A stretch of DNA of 64,000 nucleotides from positions 238,083 through 302,082 of the forward strand of contig NZ_JBHTCQ010000005.1 of the NCBI RefSeq assembly GCF_042665525.1. Reading direction: 5' to 3'. Source of the stretch: Allobogoriella alba (GTDB lineage: Bacteria; Actinomycetota; Actinomycetes; Actinomycetales; Actinomycetaceae). The notes under the pieces were generated by a model. That model was not told the origin of the DNA. It saw nothing but the letters and a program-made list of their open reading frames with translations, and did no database searches. Positions 1 to 8,759 of the stretch are shown piece after piece (within the stretch, counting starts at the first letter, position 1; each line of letters opens with the position of its first letter). Position numbers and translations under genes: made by a program.

Positions 1-648
1 AACGGCGCGGGCAAGACGACCTCGCTGTCGATGGCCGTCGGTCTGCTGCGCCCGGACGCGGGCACCGCCCGCGTCCACGGCGTCGACGTCTGGGCCGACC
101 CTACTCGCGCCAAGGCGATGCTCGGCGTGCTGCCGGATGGCCTGGCACTGCCCGAGCGCCTCACCGCGGGCGAGCTGCTGCGCTACTGGGGGCTGCTGCG
201 CGGCATGCCTCCGGAGATCATCGCGGCACGCACCGAGGAGCTGCTGCGCATCCTCGAGCTCGACGAGGCCGAGACCAAGGGCGTGCGGGTCATCGAGTTC
301 TCCACCGGCATGCGGAAGAAGATCGGGCTCGCGACGGCGCTGCTGCACGCCCCCAAGGTCCTGGTGCTGGACGAGCCTTTCGAGGCGGTCGACCCGGTCT
401 CCGCGCGGGTGCTGCGGGCGATCATGCGGCGGTTCGTCGCGGCCGGCGGCTCGATCGTCATCTCCTCGCACGTGATGTCGCTCGTGGAGGACCTGTGCGA
501 CCGGGTCGCGATCATCGCCCGCGGCCAGGTCGTCGCCGACGGGACGCTGGACGAGGTACGCGGCGGGGCGAGGCTCGAGGACGTCTTCGTGTCGCTGGTG
601 GGCGAGCGGACCATCGCGGAGGAGGAGCTGGCATGGTTGGGATCCTGA
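1..648 (+). CDS. ABC transporter ATP-binding protein (5' end missing)
   Basis: The gene runs into the window already open: the first codons read NGAGKTT, the Walker A loop, so about 35-40 N-terminal residues lie upstream. After it come a Q-loop region, a C-loop variant (STGMRKK instead of LSGGQ), Walker B (LVLDEPF) about residue 120 of the visible part and the switch histidine in SSHVM. Family knowledge: this is the ABC-2 exporter/ABC-type multidrug ATPase group, which energises transport by a separate membrane protein. The next gene starts inside this one (16-bp overlap), so the two are translationally coupled. The substrate cannot be told from sequence. Confidence 0.93.
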   Translation, partial: NGAGKTTSLSMAVGLLRPDAGTARVHGVDVWADPTRAKAMLGVLPDGLALPERLTAGELLRYWGLLRGMPPEIIAARTEELLRILELDEAETKGVRVIEFSTGMRKKIGLATALLHAPKVLVLDEPFEAVDPVSARVLRAIMRRFVAAGGSIVISSHVMSLVEDLCDRVAIIARGQVVADGTLDEVRGGARLEDVFVSLVGERTIAEEELAWLGS

Positions 649-2342
649 TCCGGCTGCGGTTCGCCATCCAGCGGCACACCCTGCGATGGAAGCGGACCCT
701 CGGCCTGGCCCTCGGGCTGCTGGGCGCGGCGCTCACCTGGGCGGCCGTCCTCGCCGCCGCGGACCCGGCCCGGCACGACGTCGCCACGCTGGCCCTGACG
801 TTCTGGCTGGTCGGGTGGGTGATCGGGCCGATCCTCACCTCAGGGGCGTCCGTGCTGCGGCCGGAGTACTTCACCCTGCTGCCGCTGGACCGGCGGCGGG
901 TCGGGTTCGGGCTGCTCGCGTCCGTGTTCGTCGGCGTCGGCGCGTTCGTGACGGCGCTCGGGATCCTGGCGACCGTGGGCTACGCCGTGCGCGCCGGCTC
1001 CGCCGTCGCCGCGGCGGTGGCCGTCGTCGTGGGCCTGCTGTACCTGATCGGTGTGGTCGGCCTGTCCCGGGCGGTCTACGCCGTGCTGGGGGCGGCGATG
1101 CGGACGGCGCTCGGGGTGGAGATCGCGGCGATCCAGTACGGGCTCCTCCTCGCCGCGTTGTTCGCCGGCTGGCTGGTGGTCTCGCCCGTGGTCTCCGCGA
1201 CGCCGGTCCTGATGTCCACCGGGCTGGCGGCGATCCCGGTCGCCGGGCAGGTGCTCGACGCGCTGCCGTCCGGCTGGGTGGTCCGCGCGATCGACGCCGC
1301 CGCGGCGGGGGAGGTCGGTGCGGCGCTCGGCTGGACGGCGCTCGTCGCCGCCTTCGCGGCGGCGGCCGTGGCCGCGGCGACGGCGATGCTGGTACCGAAC
1401 GTCGGTGGTCGCGCCACCCGGCGGCTGCGCCGTCGCCCGGTGCGCCCGCGCCGGCCGGTGCTGCCCGCGACACCGCTCGGGGCGGTCGTCGGCAAGGAGC
1501 TGCGGACCTGGTTGCGTGACCCGTGGCGCAGCCTGGAGATGCGGTCCTCGATCTGGTTCGGGATCGTCCTGGCGGTGCTGCTGGTGGTGTCCGGCGCCGG
1601 GCCGTGGGCCGTCTGGGCCACGGTGGCGGTGGCGCTCATGGCGGCGCTCAGCGGCGCGAACCTCTACGGACAGGACGGCACCGCGCTGTGGCAGCTCGTG
1701 GTCGGGCAGTCGCCGGCCGCGGTGCGGGCGGACGTCCGTGGCCGGCAGATCGCGATCGTGCTGGCGATGGGCCTTCCGGCTGTGCTGATGACCGGCATCA
1801 TCGCCCCGCTCACCGGCGGCTGGGCGCTCGTGCCGGCGGTGCTCACCACGATCGTCGTGCTGCTCGGCGTCGGCAGCGGAGTCTCCGCGCTGATGTCCGT
1901 CCTCGCCGTCACCCCGGGCGTGGAGCCCGCCAAGCGGGCCAACCCGAACGACGGCGGCGAGAACTCCCTCGCCATCCAGGTCGCGCTGTGGGCGGCGCTG
2001 CTGCTCGCCGCACCGACGGTCGCCCTCGTGGTGCTGCAGGTGACCGGCGTCCTCACCCAGCCCTGGCTGCCCGCCGCGGCCCTGGCGCTGGCGCTGGTGA
2101 ACGGGCTGCTGGCGGCGTGGGGGCTCGGCCGGCTGGCCGTCCACGTCCTGTCCGGTCGCCTCCCGGAGACCTTCGCCCGGCTGCGCTACCCGGCGATGCG
2201 GGTGCGCGCCGAGTCGGAGGGCGGCGGGTTCCTGGACTCCATCGCCCGCGCGGCCGAGAAGTCGGCACACCAGGAGCGCGAGGCGGCCGAGGGGAAGAAG
2301 CCGGCCAAGCAGCCCGAGCAGGCCGGGCGGCCGGCGCGCTGA
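633..2342 (+). CDS. ABC transporter permease, multi-spanning
   Basis: This 569-residue protein has about ten to twelve hydrophobic segments rich in Ala, Val and Leu and a charged, Lys/Glu-rich C-terminal tail of about 45 residues. The ATG at 633 is preceded by a GGAGGAG Shine-Dalgarno sequence (621-627) lying inside the upstream ATPase gene. The overlap and common direction mark it as the membrane partner of that ATPase. I recognise the general shape (two blocks of spans separated by an Arg-rich loop near residue 260-280) but no substrate family. It ends in a gene-poor convergent junction before the RNB gene. Confidence 0.85.
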   Translation: MVGILIRLRFAIQRHTLRWKRTLGLALGLLGAALTWAAVLAAADPARHDVATLALTFWLVGWVIGPILTSGASVLRPEYFTLLPLDRRRVGFGLLASVFVGVGAFVTALGILATVGYAVRAGSAVAAAVAVVVGLLYLIGVVGLSRAVYAVLGAAMRTALGVEIAAIQYGLLLAALFAGWLVVSPVVSATPVLMSTGLAAIPVAGQVLDALPSGWVVRAIDAAAAGEVGAALGWTALVAAFAAAAVAAATAMLVPNVGGRATRRLRRRPVRPRRPVLPATPLGAVVGKELRTWLRDPWRSLEMRSSIWFGIVLAVLLVVSGAGPWAVWATVAVALMAALSGANLYGQDGTALWQLVVGQSPAAVRADVRGRQIAIVLAMGLPAVLMTGIIAPLTGGWALVPAVLTTIVVLLGVGSGVSALMSVLAVTPGVEPAKRANPNDGGENSLAIQVALWAALLLAAPTVALVVLQVTGVLTQPWLPAAALALALVNGLLAAWGLGRLAVHVLSGRLPETFARLRYPAMRVRAESEGGGFLDSIARAAEKSAHQEREAAEGKKPAKQPEQAGRPAR

Positions 2343-2368
2343 CCCCTCCGCAGGGCGAGGGCGTCGCC

Positions 2369-3847
2369 TCAGCTGTCGGCCGGCTCGAACCGGACGCGTC
2401 GCTCGGGTACGTCGACGTCGACGAGCCGGACGGTCACCGGCTCCCCCACCGGCAGGTCGCGGCCCTCGATGCGCCCGTGCACGGCGGGCTCCGCGACGGC
2501 GACGGTGCCGTGCCGGAGCCCGTCCTTGCCGTCGTCGGCCTCGAGGATGACGCCGTCGAAGGTGTCCCCGACGCGGTTCTGCAGGACCAGCGCCTCGAGC
2601 GCGTCGACGGCGCCGCGCTCGTAGGCGTTCGCCCGCCGGGTGGTGGTCGCCATGGTCTCGGGCAGTCCGTCCAGGCCCTCCAGCACCCACGGCGGGACCT
2701 CGGCGCCGGCGCAGTGCGCGCGGCAGATCTCCAGGCCGTACCGGTCGACGAGACGCCGCAGCGGGGCGGTGACGTGAGCGTAGTCCGCGGCGATGGCCGC
2801 GTGGCGCGTCTCCTCCGGCTGGTGCTCCTGCCCGCCGAGCACGAGGTAGCCCGCACCACGGAAGAGCAGAGTGGCTTCGTTGAGGAACGCCGCGTGCGCC
2901 GGAACGCCCGAGTCGAGGCGGTGCAGCAGGTCGGCGTAGGGAGTCTCCCGCGACCAGTCGACGCCCAGGGCCCGGGCGGAACGCCGCAGCCGCTCCACGT
3001 CACGCGGGTCGGCCGCGGGAAGCGTCCGGAGCACGCCCACACCCGCGTCCAGCATCATCTGCGCCGCGGCCATCCCGGTCAGCAGCGAGATCTGGGCGTT
3101 CCATCCCTCCACAGGGAGGGTGGCCCGGTACGCCAGGACATAACCGTGGTCGTTCTCCTCGACGAGCTGCTCGGGGATGTCCAGGGAGACCCCGCCCCGA
3201 TCCCGCTCGATCCGCTCCCGGAGCTGGCCCACGGCGCGTAGCAGGCTCGGCAGGTCCGCCGGCACCGAGGGAGGCAGGCCGGAGTCGGGCCCGCCGTCGA
3301 GCGCGCCCTGAATCTGCTCGTACGTCAGTTGGGCCCGCGAGCGGACACGTGCGAGGTCGACCGAGGCCTCGACGAGCTCGCCGGCACCGTCGAGCCGGAG
3401 CTGCCACAGGTAGGCGGGTCGATCCTCGCCGGGCAGCAGGCTGGCCGCGCCGGCGCTGAGCGCCGCGGGGTGCAGCGGGTAGGAGCCCGTGGGGCCGTAG
3501 ACGGTGACACCGCGGTCGTGGACCGCGCGGTCGAGCGCCCCGCCTGGGGTGACGAACGTGGCGAGCGCGGCGATGGCGTAGCGGACCAGGTAGCCCTCGC
3601 CGTCGCGCTCCAGGTGGAGCGCCTGGTCGAGGTCGCGGGAGCCGGGCGGGTCGATGGTGACCAGCGGCAGGTCCGTGGCGTCGGCCTCCGGCGGCGGGCC
3701 GGGCGGGGCGGAGGCCGCGGCCTCGGCCTCCGCGAGGGCGTCTGCGGGGAAATCCGGGGCGATCTCCAGCTCCTCGCGGAGCCGGTCGAGCGCGCGGGTG
3801 ACCTGCTCCGGGGCGGCCGTGTCCAGGGCGAGCTGTCGTGCGGGCAA
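2369..3847 (-). CDS. RNB-domain ribonuclease (RNase II/R family)
   Basis: This 492-residue protein is built on the RNase II/R catalytic (RNB) domain, a processive 3'-5' exoribonuclease. The signature near residue 85-100 (DPPGSRDLDQA) holds the clustered Asp residues that bind catalytic magnesium. There is no cold-shock domain in front and only a short S1-like C-terminal tail, so it is shorter than RNase R (over 700 residues) and matches the short actinobacterial RNB proteins. The start is TTG at 3847, with a GAGGAGG ribosome site 9 nt upstream and only 2 nt after the preceding stop. It is the last gene of a three-gene leftward operon. Confidence 0.88.
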   Translation of the reverse strand: MPARQLALDTAAPEQVTRALDRLREELEIAPDFPADALAEAEAAASAPPGPPPEADATDLPLVTIDPPGSRDLDQALHLERDGEGYLVRYAIAALATFVTPGGALDRAVHDRGVTVYGPTGSYPLHPAALSAGAASLLPGEDRPAYLWQLRLDGAGELVEASVDLARVRSRAQLTYEQIQGALDGGPDSGLPPSVPADLPSLLRAVGQLRERIERDRGGVSLDIPEQLVEENDHGYVLAYRATLPVEGWNAQISLLTGMAAAQMMLDAGVGVLRTLPAADPRDVERLRRSARALGVDWSRETPYADLLHRLDSGVPAHAAFLNEATLLFRGAGYLVLGGQEHQPEETRHAAIAADYAHVTAPLRRLVDRYGLEICRAHCAGAEVPPWVLEGLDGLPETMATTTRRANAYERGAVDALEALVLQNRVGDTFDGVILEADDGKDGLRHGTVAVAEPAVHGRIEGRDLPVGEPVTVRLVDVDVPERRVRFEPADS

Positions 3848-3849
3848 GT

Positions 3850-4239
3850 TCAGCTCTCCTCCTCACGCGGCGTGCCGCCGTCCCGCTCGGCCTCGAGCCG
3901 GCGCATGCGCCGTGCGCGGCTGCGGAGCGAGACCCGGTCCACCACGAGGGCGAGCACGGCGCCGCCGATGCCCCCGAAGAACCCGCAGGTGAGGAAGAGG
4001 AGCCAGAAGAGGTCGCTGCGCCCCACGACCTGACCGGTCCGCACCGCCTCCGGCGACGGCGGGACGCCGGAGAGCAGGTACGCCAGGACACCACCGAGGA
4101 TGATCCCGGCGACGACGAATCGTCCGTACCGGGGGGCGCGGCGCACGGTACGGCGATCGACGGCGCCCGCGACCCGGACCTCGTCGCCTTCCTCGGGCCT
4201 GCGGCCCTCGCCGTCCGCGTCGGGCTCTGGCTCGTTCAC
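3850..4239 (-). CDS. Small membrane protein, two predicted spans
   Basis: This is a 129-residue protein with an acidic N-terminal tail of about 40 residues, two hydrophobic segments (about 41-58 and 78-100) and a very basic C-terminus (RSRARRMRRLEAER). No catalytic motif is visible and I do not recognise a characterised family. Its ATG overlaps the stop of the upstream SCP-like gene by ATGA, and its stop lies 2 nt before the TTG of the ribonuclease gene, so all three are probably co-translated. Topology (both termini inside, basic tail cytoplasmic) is inferred from the positive-inside rule. Confidence 0.75.
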   Translation of the reverse strand: MNEPEPDADGEGRRPEEGDEVRVAGAVDRRTVRRAPRYGRFVVAGIILGGVLAYLLSGVPPSPEAVRTGQVVGRSDLFWLLFLTCGFFGGIGGAVLALVVDRVSLRSRARRMRRLEAERDGGTPREEES

Positions 4240-4625
4240 CCTGCGAACCTACCCGGGACGGTGACGAGCGGGAGCACCGGCCCCAGGTCCGCCCGTGCCC
4301 CGGACGCGGTTACCGCGCCGGACGCGAGTGCCGCCGGCCACCCGATCCGGCCCGTCGCGAGCGCCAGCCAGGTCTGCGGGTCGGTCTCCACGACGTTGGG
4401 AGGTGTGCCGCGGGTGTGTGCCGGACCGGCGATGGCCTGGACCGCGCCGACGGGCGGGACCCTGACCTCGACCGAGCGGCCGGGCGAGCTGGCGGCGAGC
4501 TCCTCGAGGGTGAACCGGACGGCGGTGCGGACGGTGGCGGCGGCGACGTCCTCGCCGGCGTCCGCCGCCCCTACCCATGCGGCGAGGGCACGCATGCCCT
4601 CGGCCTGATCGATCCTGCGGCGCAC
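4236..4625 (-). CDS. Sterol carrier family protein (SCP_3-like)
   Basis: The start is a GTG at 4625, giving 129 residues (VRRRIDQAEGM...). The conserved blocks VRFTLEELAA, VEVRVPP.GAVQ and HTRGTPPNVVETDP.TWLALATG, ending with SGARADLGP.LPL, are typical of the actinobacterial 'bacterial SCP ortholog' family, which is thought to bind a hydrophobic ligand; no reaction is known. A TACCGT hexamer ends 6 nt before the GTG, so the message may be leaderless. The gene heads the operon with the membrane protein (ATGA overlap) and the ribonuclease. Confidence 0.8.
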   Translation of the reverse strand: MRRRIDQAEGMRALAAWVGAADAGEDVAAATVRTAVRFTLEELAASSPGRSVEVRVPPVGAVQAIAGPAHTRGTPPNVVETDPQTWLALATGRIGWPAALASGAVTASGARADLGPVLPLVTVPGRFAG

Positions 4626-4631
4626 CCCTGC

Positions 4632-4637
4632 ACGGTA
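4632..4637 (-). promoter_or_regulatory. -10 box of a probable leaderless promoter
   Basis: On the minus strand TACCGT is followed by 6 nt and then the GTG start of the SCP-like gene. This is the actinobacterial leaderless geometry (TAnnnT, initiation at or beside the start codon). No clear -35 box is visible. Confidence 0.45.
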
Positions 4638-4711
4638 GCGCGGAGGCCGGCTCCCCGGGTCCCGGCCTCCGCGCCCTCGTCCGCCACCGCGCGCCGGTGG
4701 CCTCACGCCCG

Positions 4712-6859
4712 TCAGGCGGTGACGGTGCGCCGTCGCGCGAGCAGGATGCCCGCGGTCCCCAGGAGGATCAGGGCCGCCGCCACGGCCGCCAGCTCCTCCG
4801 GCTCCGTGCCGGTCTCCGGCAGCTGGTCGATGGGCGCCTCGCCCGGGTCATCACCCGGCTCCTCCCCCGGATCCCCGGTCGGCGGTGCGGGCGTGGCCCC
4901 CTGCCCGGTGACCTCGAGGGTGAACGGGATCGTCTGGACGCTCTCCTCGGTCGCCCCGAAGACGAGCTCGAACGTGATGACGTCGCCGTCCTCGTACGCG
5001 GAGAGGTCCGGGACGGTGAAGGTGACCGATGCCTGCCCGGTCTCGTCCGTACCCGCCGTCACCGTGTTGTCCACCGGGTACCGGCCGATCTCCTCGCCAT
5101 CCATGAGGAGGGTGACCTCCTCCGGCTTCGGCTCGTCGGAGGTGAAGGACAGCGACGACAGGTCCAGCGCGACCTCCTCACCGCCCTGGTACTCGGCAGC
5201 AGGGTCGCTCAGGAAGGTCACGCCGATCGAGCGCTGCGTGTAGTCCGGCGTGAGCTCCTGGTTCGCGGCCAGGTAGTCGACAGTGGCGTCGCGGTCGACG
5301 TAGCCGGTGTCGTTCACCGCGCTCGCCTCGGTGAAGACGTCGAAGCTGTCGCCGCCGGCGGCGAGGAAGTTGATGGTCGCCACCCGGTAGGTCGCCTCCG
5401 GGTCCACCGGCTCGCCGTCGATCTCCAGACCGAGGACCCGCGAGCCGGGCTCGGCGGTCGGGTCGTAGTAGTACTGCACGCCGCTGCTGAGCCCGAGCCG
5501 CAGGCTGCTGTGGTCCTCCTCGGACGGCTGCAACCACTGCTGCTCGAGCATGGTGACCAGCTGGGCGCCGGTCAGGTCGGCGACGGTGAGGGTGTTGCCG
5601 AACGGGGAGACGGTCGCCAGCTCGGAGTAGGTGACGACGCCGTCGCCGTTCGGATCGAGGTCGGCCCGCAGGCCGCCGGGGTTCATGACCCCCAGGTCGA
5701 CGTCCTGGCCGAGATCCTCCGCCTTCCAGACGTAGGCATCGGCTAGCAGGTTGCCGAGGGTGGACTCGGTGCCGCGGTTGCCGCCGGTGTTCGTGCCGTC
5801 GTTCGTGCCGCGGTTGAACGAGGCGGTCACCGTGCCGACCTGCTGGGCACCGAGCTCCTCCGCCTCGGCGAAGGCGGCGTCGACCGTGTCCGCGACCTGG
5901 CCGACCGCCGGATCGAGCGTGCCGACATCGACGACGGAGCCGTCCGGGCGCGTGAGCTCCCGGGTGCCGGGCTCGTACGTCCCGACCGGGAGGATCTCCT
6001 GCGTGACGGTGCTGACCTCGTCCGTCTCGGGGTCGTAGTTGATCCGCAGGTGGGCGAGCTGCTCACCGCCGTTGACCGTCTGCAGCACCGGGCGGCCGCC
6101 GATGGTGTCGTTGACCTCGAGATGGCTGTGGCCGGTGAACAGGGCGTCCACGTCGTCACTGAGGCCGCCGGTCAGGGAGTCGTACGCCGCCTCGTGGACG
6201 AGGGCGACGACGACGTCGGCCTCGCCGTTGTCCGGGTTGCCGTCGGAGAGCTCGGCGGCGGTCTCGTTGACCGCTTCCGCCTCGTCCGAGAAGGTCAGGC
6301 CCGCGATGCCGTCCGGCGAGACGGCCTCCGGTGTCGAGGTGGTCACAGCGCCCACGAAGCCGACGCTCACCCCGGCGGGCGCCTCCCACACCGAGAACGC
6401 CGGGAGCTCCGGGCTCCCGCCCTGGACGTTGGCGCCGGTGTACTCGAAGTCGGCACGGTCGGCGACGCGACCGACCAGGTCCTCGTAGCCCCGGTCGAAC
6501 TCGTGGTTCCCGACGGCGGAGGTGGCCAGACCCATCTGGTTGAGCACGTCGATGGTCGGCTCGTCGTCCTGGATCGCCGACTCGAAGGTGGAGCCGCCGA
6601 TGTTGTCCCCGGCCGAGACGAACACGGTGTCCGGGTTCTCCGCGGTGAAGCCCGAGACCAGGTCGGCGAGGCCGGGGGCCTGCACCAGGGCGCCGTGGAA
6701 GTCGGCGACGTCGAGGATGTCGATCGTGACGGTGCCGTCGTCCTCCTCGATCGCCGCTGCCGGCAGGGCACCGAGCCCGACGGCGGAGAGGGACAGGACA
6801 CCCAGCGCAGCGGCCGGGCGCAGCATCGGTGCGCGTCGGCGCGCGCTGGAACGTGGCAT
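4712..6859 (-). CDS. Secreted, LPXTG-anchored 5'-nucleotidase/metallophosphatase
   Basis: This 715-residue protein belongs to the UshA/NutA-type 5'-nucleotidases. A signal peptide (basic RRR, hydrophobic core, likely cleavage after PAAA near residue 36) is followed by the calcineurin-like metallophosphatase domain (D53-F-H55, GDN, GNHE at 117-120, GHSH) and a C-terminal substrate-binding nucleotidase domain (G..GGDSFDVF). An LPETG sortase motif at 680-684, a hydrophobic span and the tail RRRTVTA show covalent anchoring to the cell wall. It would release phosphate and nucleosides from extracellular nucleotides. I chose ATG 6859 because a GAGGTC ribosome site precedes it and the signal peptide begins there; the frame is open back to 6940. 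Confidence 0.92.
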   Translation of the reverse strand: MPRSSARRRAPMLRPAAALGVLSLSAVGLGALPAAAIEEDDGTVTIDILDVADFHGALVQAPGLADLVSGFTAENPDTVFVSAGDNIGGSTFESAIQDDEPTIDVLNQMGLATSAVGNHEFDRGYEDLVGRVADRADFEYTGANVQGGSPELPAFSVWEAPAGVSVGFVGAVTTSTPEAVSPDGIAGLTFSDEAEAVNETAAELSDGNPDNGEADVVVALVHEAAYDSLTGGLSDDVDALFTGHSHLEVNDTIGGRPVLQTVNGGEQLAHLRINYDPETDEVSTVTQEILPVGTYEPGTRELTRPDGSVVDVGTLDPAVGQVADTVDAAFAEAEELGAQQVGTVTASFNRGTNDGTNTGGNRGTESTLGNLLADAYVWKAEDLGQDVDLGVMNPGGLRADLDPNGDGVVTYSELATVSPFGNTLTVADLTGAQLVTMLEQQWLQPSEEDHSSLRLGLSSGVQYYYDPTAEPGSRVLGLEIDGEPVDPEATYRVATINFLAAGGDSFDVFTEASAVNDTGYVDRDATVDYLAANQELTPDYTQRSIGVTFLSDPAAEYQGGEEVALDLSSLSFTSDEPKPEEVTLLMDGEEIGRYPVDNTVTAGTDETGQASVTFTVPDLSAYEDGDVITFELVFGATEESVQTIPFTLEVTGQGATPAPPTGDPGEEPGDDPGEAPIDQLPETGTEPEELAAVAAALILLGTAGILLARRRTVTA

Positions 6860-6915
6860 CAGGGGACCTCGACGGGGGCTCGATCGGGACGGGACAGGCG
6901 GCAGGCGCCGCTCGG

Positions 6916-6921
6916 ATGCTA
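6916..6921 (-). promoter_or_regulatory. Putative -10 box for the 5'-nucleotidase gene
   Basis: TAGCAT on the minus strand lies about 57 nt before the chosen ATG. The PHO-box-like repeat lies a further 48-70 bp upstream, a position suited to an activator. Confidence 0.35.
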
Positions 6922-6968
6922 GCGGCATCGAGCGTGGCATAGGTCACGATTCGGTAAAGCGCGTCAAC

Positions 6969-6990
6969 GTTCACGCGGCGTTCACGCGGT
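6969..6990 (+). promoter_or_regulatory. PHO-box-like direct repeat (putative PhoP site)
   Basis: Two adjoining 11-bp units, GTTCACGCGGC and GTTCACGCGGT, differ only in the last base. Known actinomycete PhoP boxes are 11-bp direct repeats that begin GTTCACC. The site lies between the divergent 5'-nucleotidase and CPBP protease genes, upstream of an enzyme that scavenges phosphate. A weaker related unit (GGTCACGATTC, 6942-6952) lies nearby. Confidence 0.55.
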
Positions 6991-7080
6991 GGGCCGCGGG
7001 TCTCGGTCCGTCTGCTGGCCCGGCTCGTCCGCTCGGGTTTCTCACTGGCGACACTCAGGTCGGGAGGCGAGGGTGGTGCC

Positions 7081-8016
7081 ATGACGACGTCGAGCCCGGC
7101 GCCCTCGGCCCAGCAGCTGCCAGACCCGACCGCCAGCTACAACTACTTCCAGACCCTCCGCCCGGTGCGGCCGAGGTGGTGGCGCTCGCTCCTCGGGCTG
7201 CTCGTCATCGGCGGCGGCTACGTGGGGCTGAGCGTCGGCCTCTCCCTGCTCGCCTCGTTCGCGGACCGGGCGGCCGGCCGGACCGACGGCCTGAGCTCGG
7301 GCTCGTTCACGCTGACGCCGATGCTGCTGCTGTCCGTGAACCTCTCCGCGGCGGCCCTCATCCCGCTGTCCCTGCTCGTCGAGCGCCTGCTGTACCGGCG
7401 CAGCGGCCGACTCCACTCGGTCGAGGGTCCGCCCCGTGGACCGTGGCTGCGGCGGGTCGCGCTGATCATCGTGCCGCTGTTCGCGGGCTACGCGGTGCTC
7501 GCGGGCCTGGCCGTCGTCCGGCCGGGCAGCGAGCTCGCTCCGGAGTGGACCGCATGGCTCGCCGTCGTGCTCCTCACCACACCGCTGCAGGCCGCCGGGG
7601 AGGAGTACGGCTTCCGCGGCGCGGTCGGGCGCATCGTCGGCTCATGGTTCGCGCCCGGCTGGCTGGCGGTGACGGCCGGCACCGTCGCGTCCGCGGCGGT
7701 GTTCGCCGCGGCACACGGCTCGCTCGACCCGTGGCTGCTGGCCTACTACGCGGTCTTCGGCGTCATGATGTCGGTGGTGACGTGGCAGACCGGCGGTCTC
7801 GAGGCCGCTGTCGTCGTGCACGTCTCGAACAACGTGGTGCTGGGCGTGGTCGGTGCCCTCACCTCGGACATGTCGACGGCGTTCGACCGGAGCGTGGGCA
7901 CCGGGGGGCCGTTCATGCTGGTGCCGATGGTCGCGATCGTCGGGCTCGGGGTCCTCATCATCGCGGTCGCCCGTCGGCGCCGCGTCACGCGCCTCGCTGC
8001 CCTCCGGACGGGCTGA
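7081..8016 (+). CDS. CPBP-family intramembrane glutamic protease
   Basis: This 311-residue membrane protein has about eight hydrophobic segments and carries the CPBP (CAAX protease and bacteriocin-processing) motifs: E174-E175-x3-R179 in EEYGFRG, the histidine H212 in AAHGS and the HxxxN pair H247/N250. These residues form the active site within the bilayer. Family members cleave membrane proteins or peptides; the target here is unknown. A GGGAGGCGAGGG purine tract precedes the ATG. Its 3' end overlaps the convergent cutC gene by 32 bp. Confidence 0.88.
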   Translation: MTTSSPAPSAQQLPDPTASYNYFQTLRPVRPRWWRSLLGLLVIGGGYVGLSVGLSLLASFADRAAGRTDGLSSGSFTLTPMLLLSVNLSAAALIPLSLLVERLLYRRSGRLHSVEGPPRGPWLRRVALIIVPLFAGYAVLAGLAVVRPGSELAPEWTAWLAVVLLTTPLQAAGEEYGFRGAVGRIVGSWFAPGWLAVTAGTVASAAVFAAAHGSLDPWLLAYYAVFGVMMSVVTWQTGGLEAAVVVHVSNNVVLGVVGALTSDMSTAFDRSVGTGGPFMLVPMVAIVGLGVLIIAVARRRRVTRLAALRTG

Positions 8017-8737
8017 GCTCCGCGACGGCGGACCGGGCCGCGGCGACCAGGCCGGGGTCGGTCGTGGTGTACACGTCCGCGCCGCCGCCAGGCCCCGATG
8101 GACCGGCCGACGCCGGACCGCCGGCGCTGAGATGGACGGCGTCAGCACCGGCGTCCACCAGCGCCACCACGTGCTCGGCGCGCACCCCGCCGCCGGCGAC
8201 GATCTCCAGCCGGCCGTCGGCGGCCGCGGCGAGCGCCTCGATCACGGGCACGCCCTCGAGCGCTCGCGGGGCTCCGCCGGAGGTCAGCACACCGGAGACG
8301 CCGCAGTCGAGGAGCTCCTCGACGAGTCCGGCCGGGTCGGCCTGCCACGGACCGAGGAGGACATCGACGCAGCGGTGCGCCACCACCGGGCGGCCCTCGG
8401 CGGCACGGACGAGGGTCCGGAGGGTGGACCGGTCCAGCCCGTCCTCGGTGAGGGCGCCGACCACCACGCCGGCGACCCCGGCGTCGAGCAGCGCCTCGAT
8501 GTCCCGGACCATGGCGGAGACCTCGGTGGCCGTGTGGACGAACCCACCGGCCCGTGCGCGGACCAGGGCGCGCACCGGAACGCCGAGCGCGGTGACCAGC
8601 TCAGTGACGCCGACGCTCGGGGTCAGGCCGCCGACGTCGAGCGCCTGGCACAGCTCCAGGCGGTCGGCGCCGCCCTCGCGGGCGACCCGCGCCCCCTCGG
8701 CATCCTGGACGGCGATCTCGAGCAGCATCGCCGTCAT
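7985..8737 (-). CDS. cutC: CutC family protein (copper homeostasis-type TIM barrel)
   Basis: This 250-residue protein is a full-length CutC homologue. It opens LLEIAVQDAEGA.VA...GADRLELCQ...GGLTPS, which is the family signature, and ends with DAGADAVHLS and the usual TT.DP.LV region. CutC proteins are TIM barrels once linked to copper tolerance; the biochemical role is unsettled. The start is ATG 8737, with ATG 8728 as an alternative (MLLEIAV). It is convergent with the CPBP protease gene, sharing 32 bp, and lies 22 bp downstream of nothing transcribed from the same side except purL's 3' end. Confidence 0.88.
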   Translation of the reverse strand: MTAMLLEIAVQDAEGARVAREGGADRLELCQALDVGGLTPSVGVTELVTALGVPVRALVRARAGGFVHTATEVSAMVRDIEALLDAGVAGVVVGALTEDGLDRSTLRTLVRAAEGRPVVAHRCVDVLLGPWQADPAGLVEELLDCGVSGVLTSGGAPRALEGVPVIEALAAAADGRLEIVAGGGVRAEHVVALVDAGADAVHLSAGGPASAGPSGPGGGADVYTTTDPGLVAAARSAVAELSPSGGQRGA

Positions 8738-8759
8738 CGTCCCACGGCGGGCGCGACGC

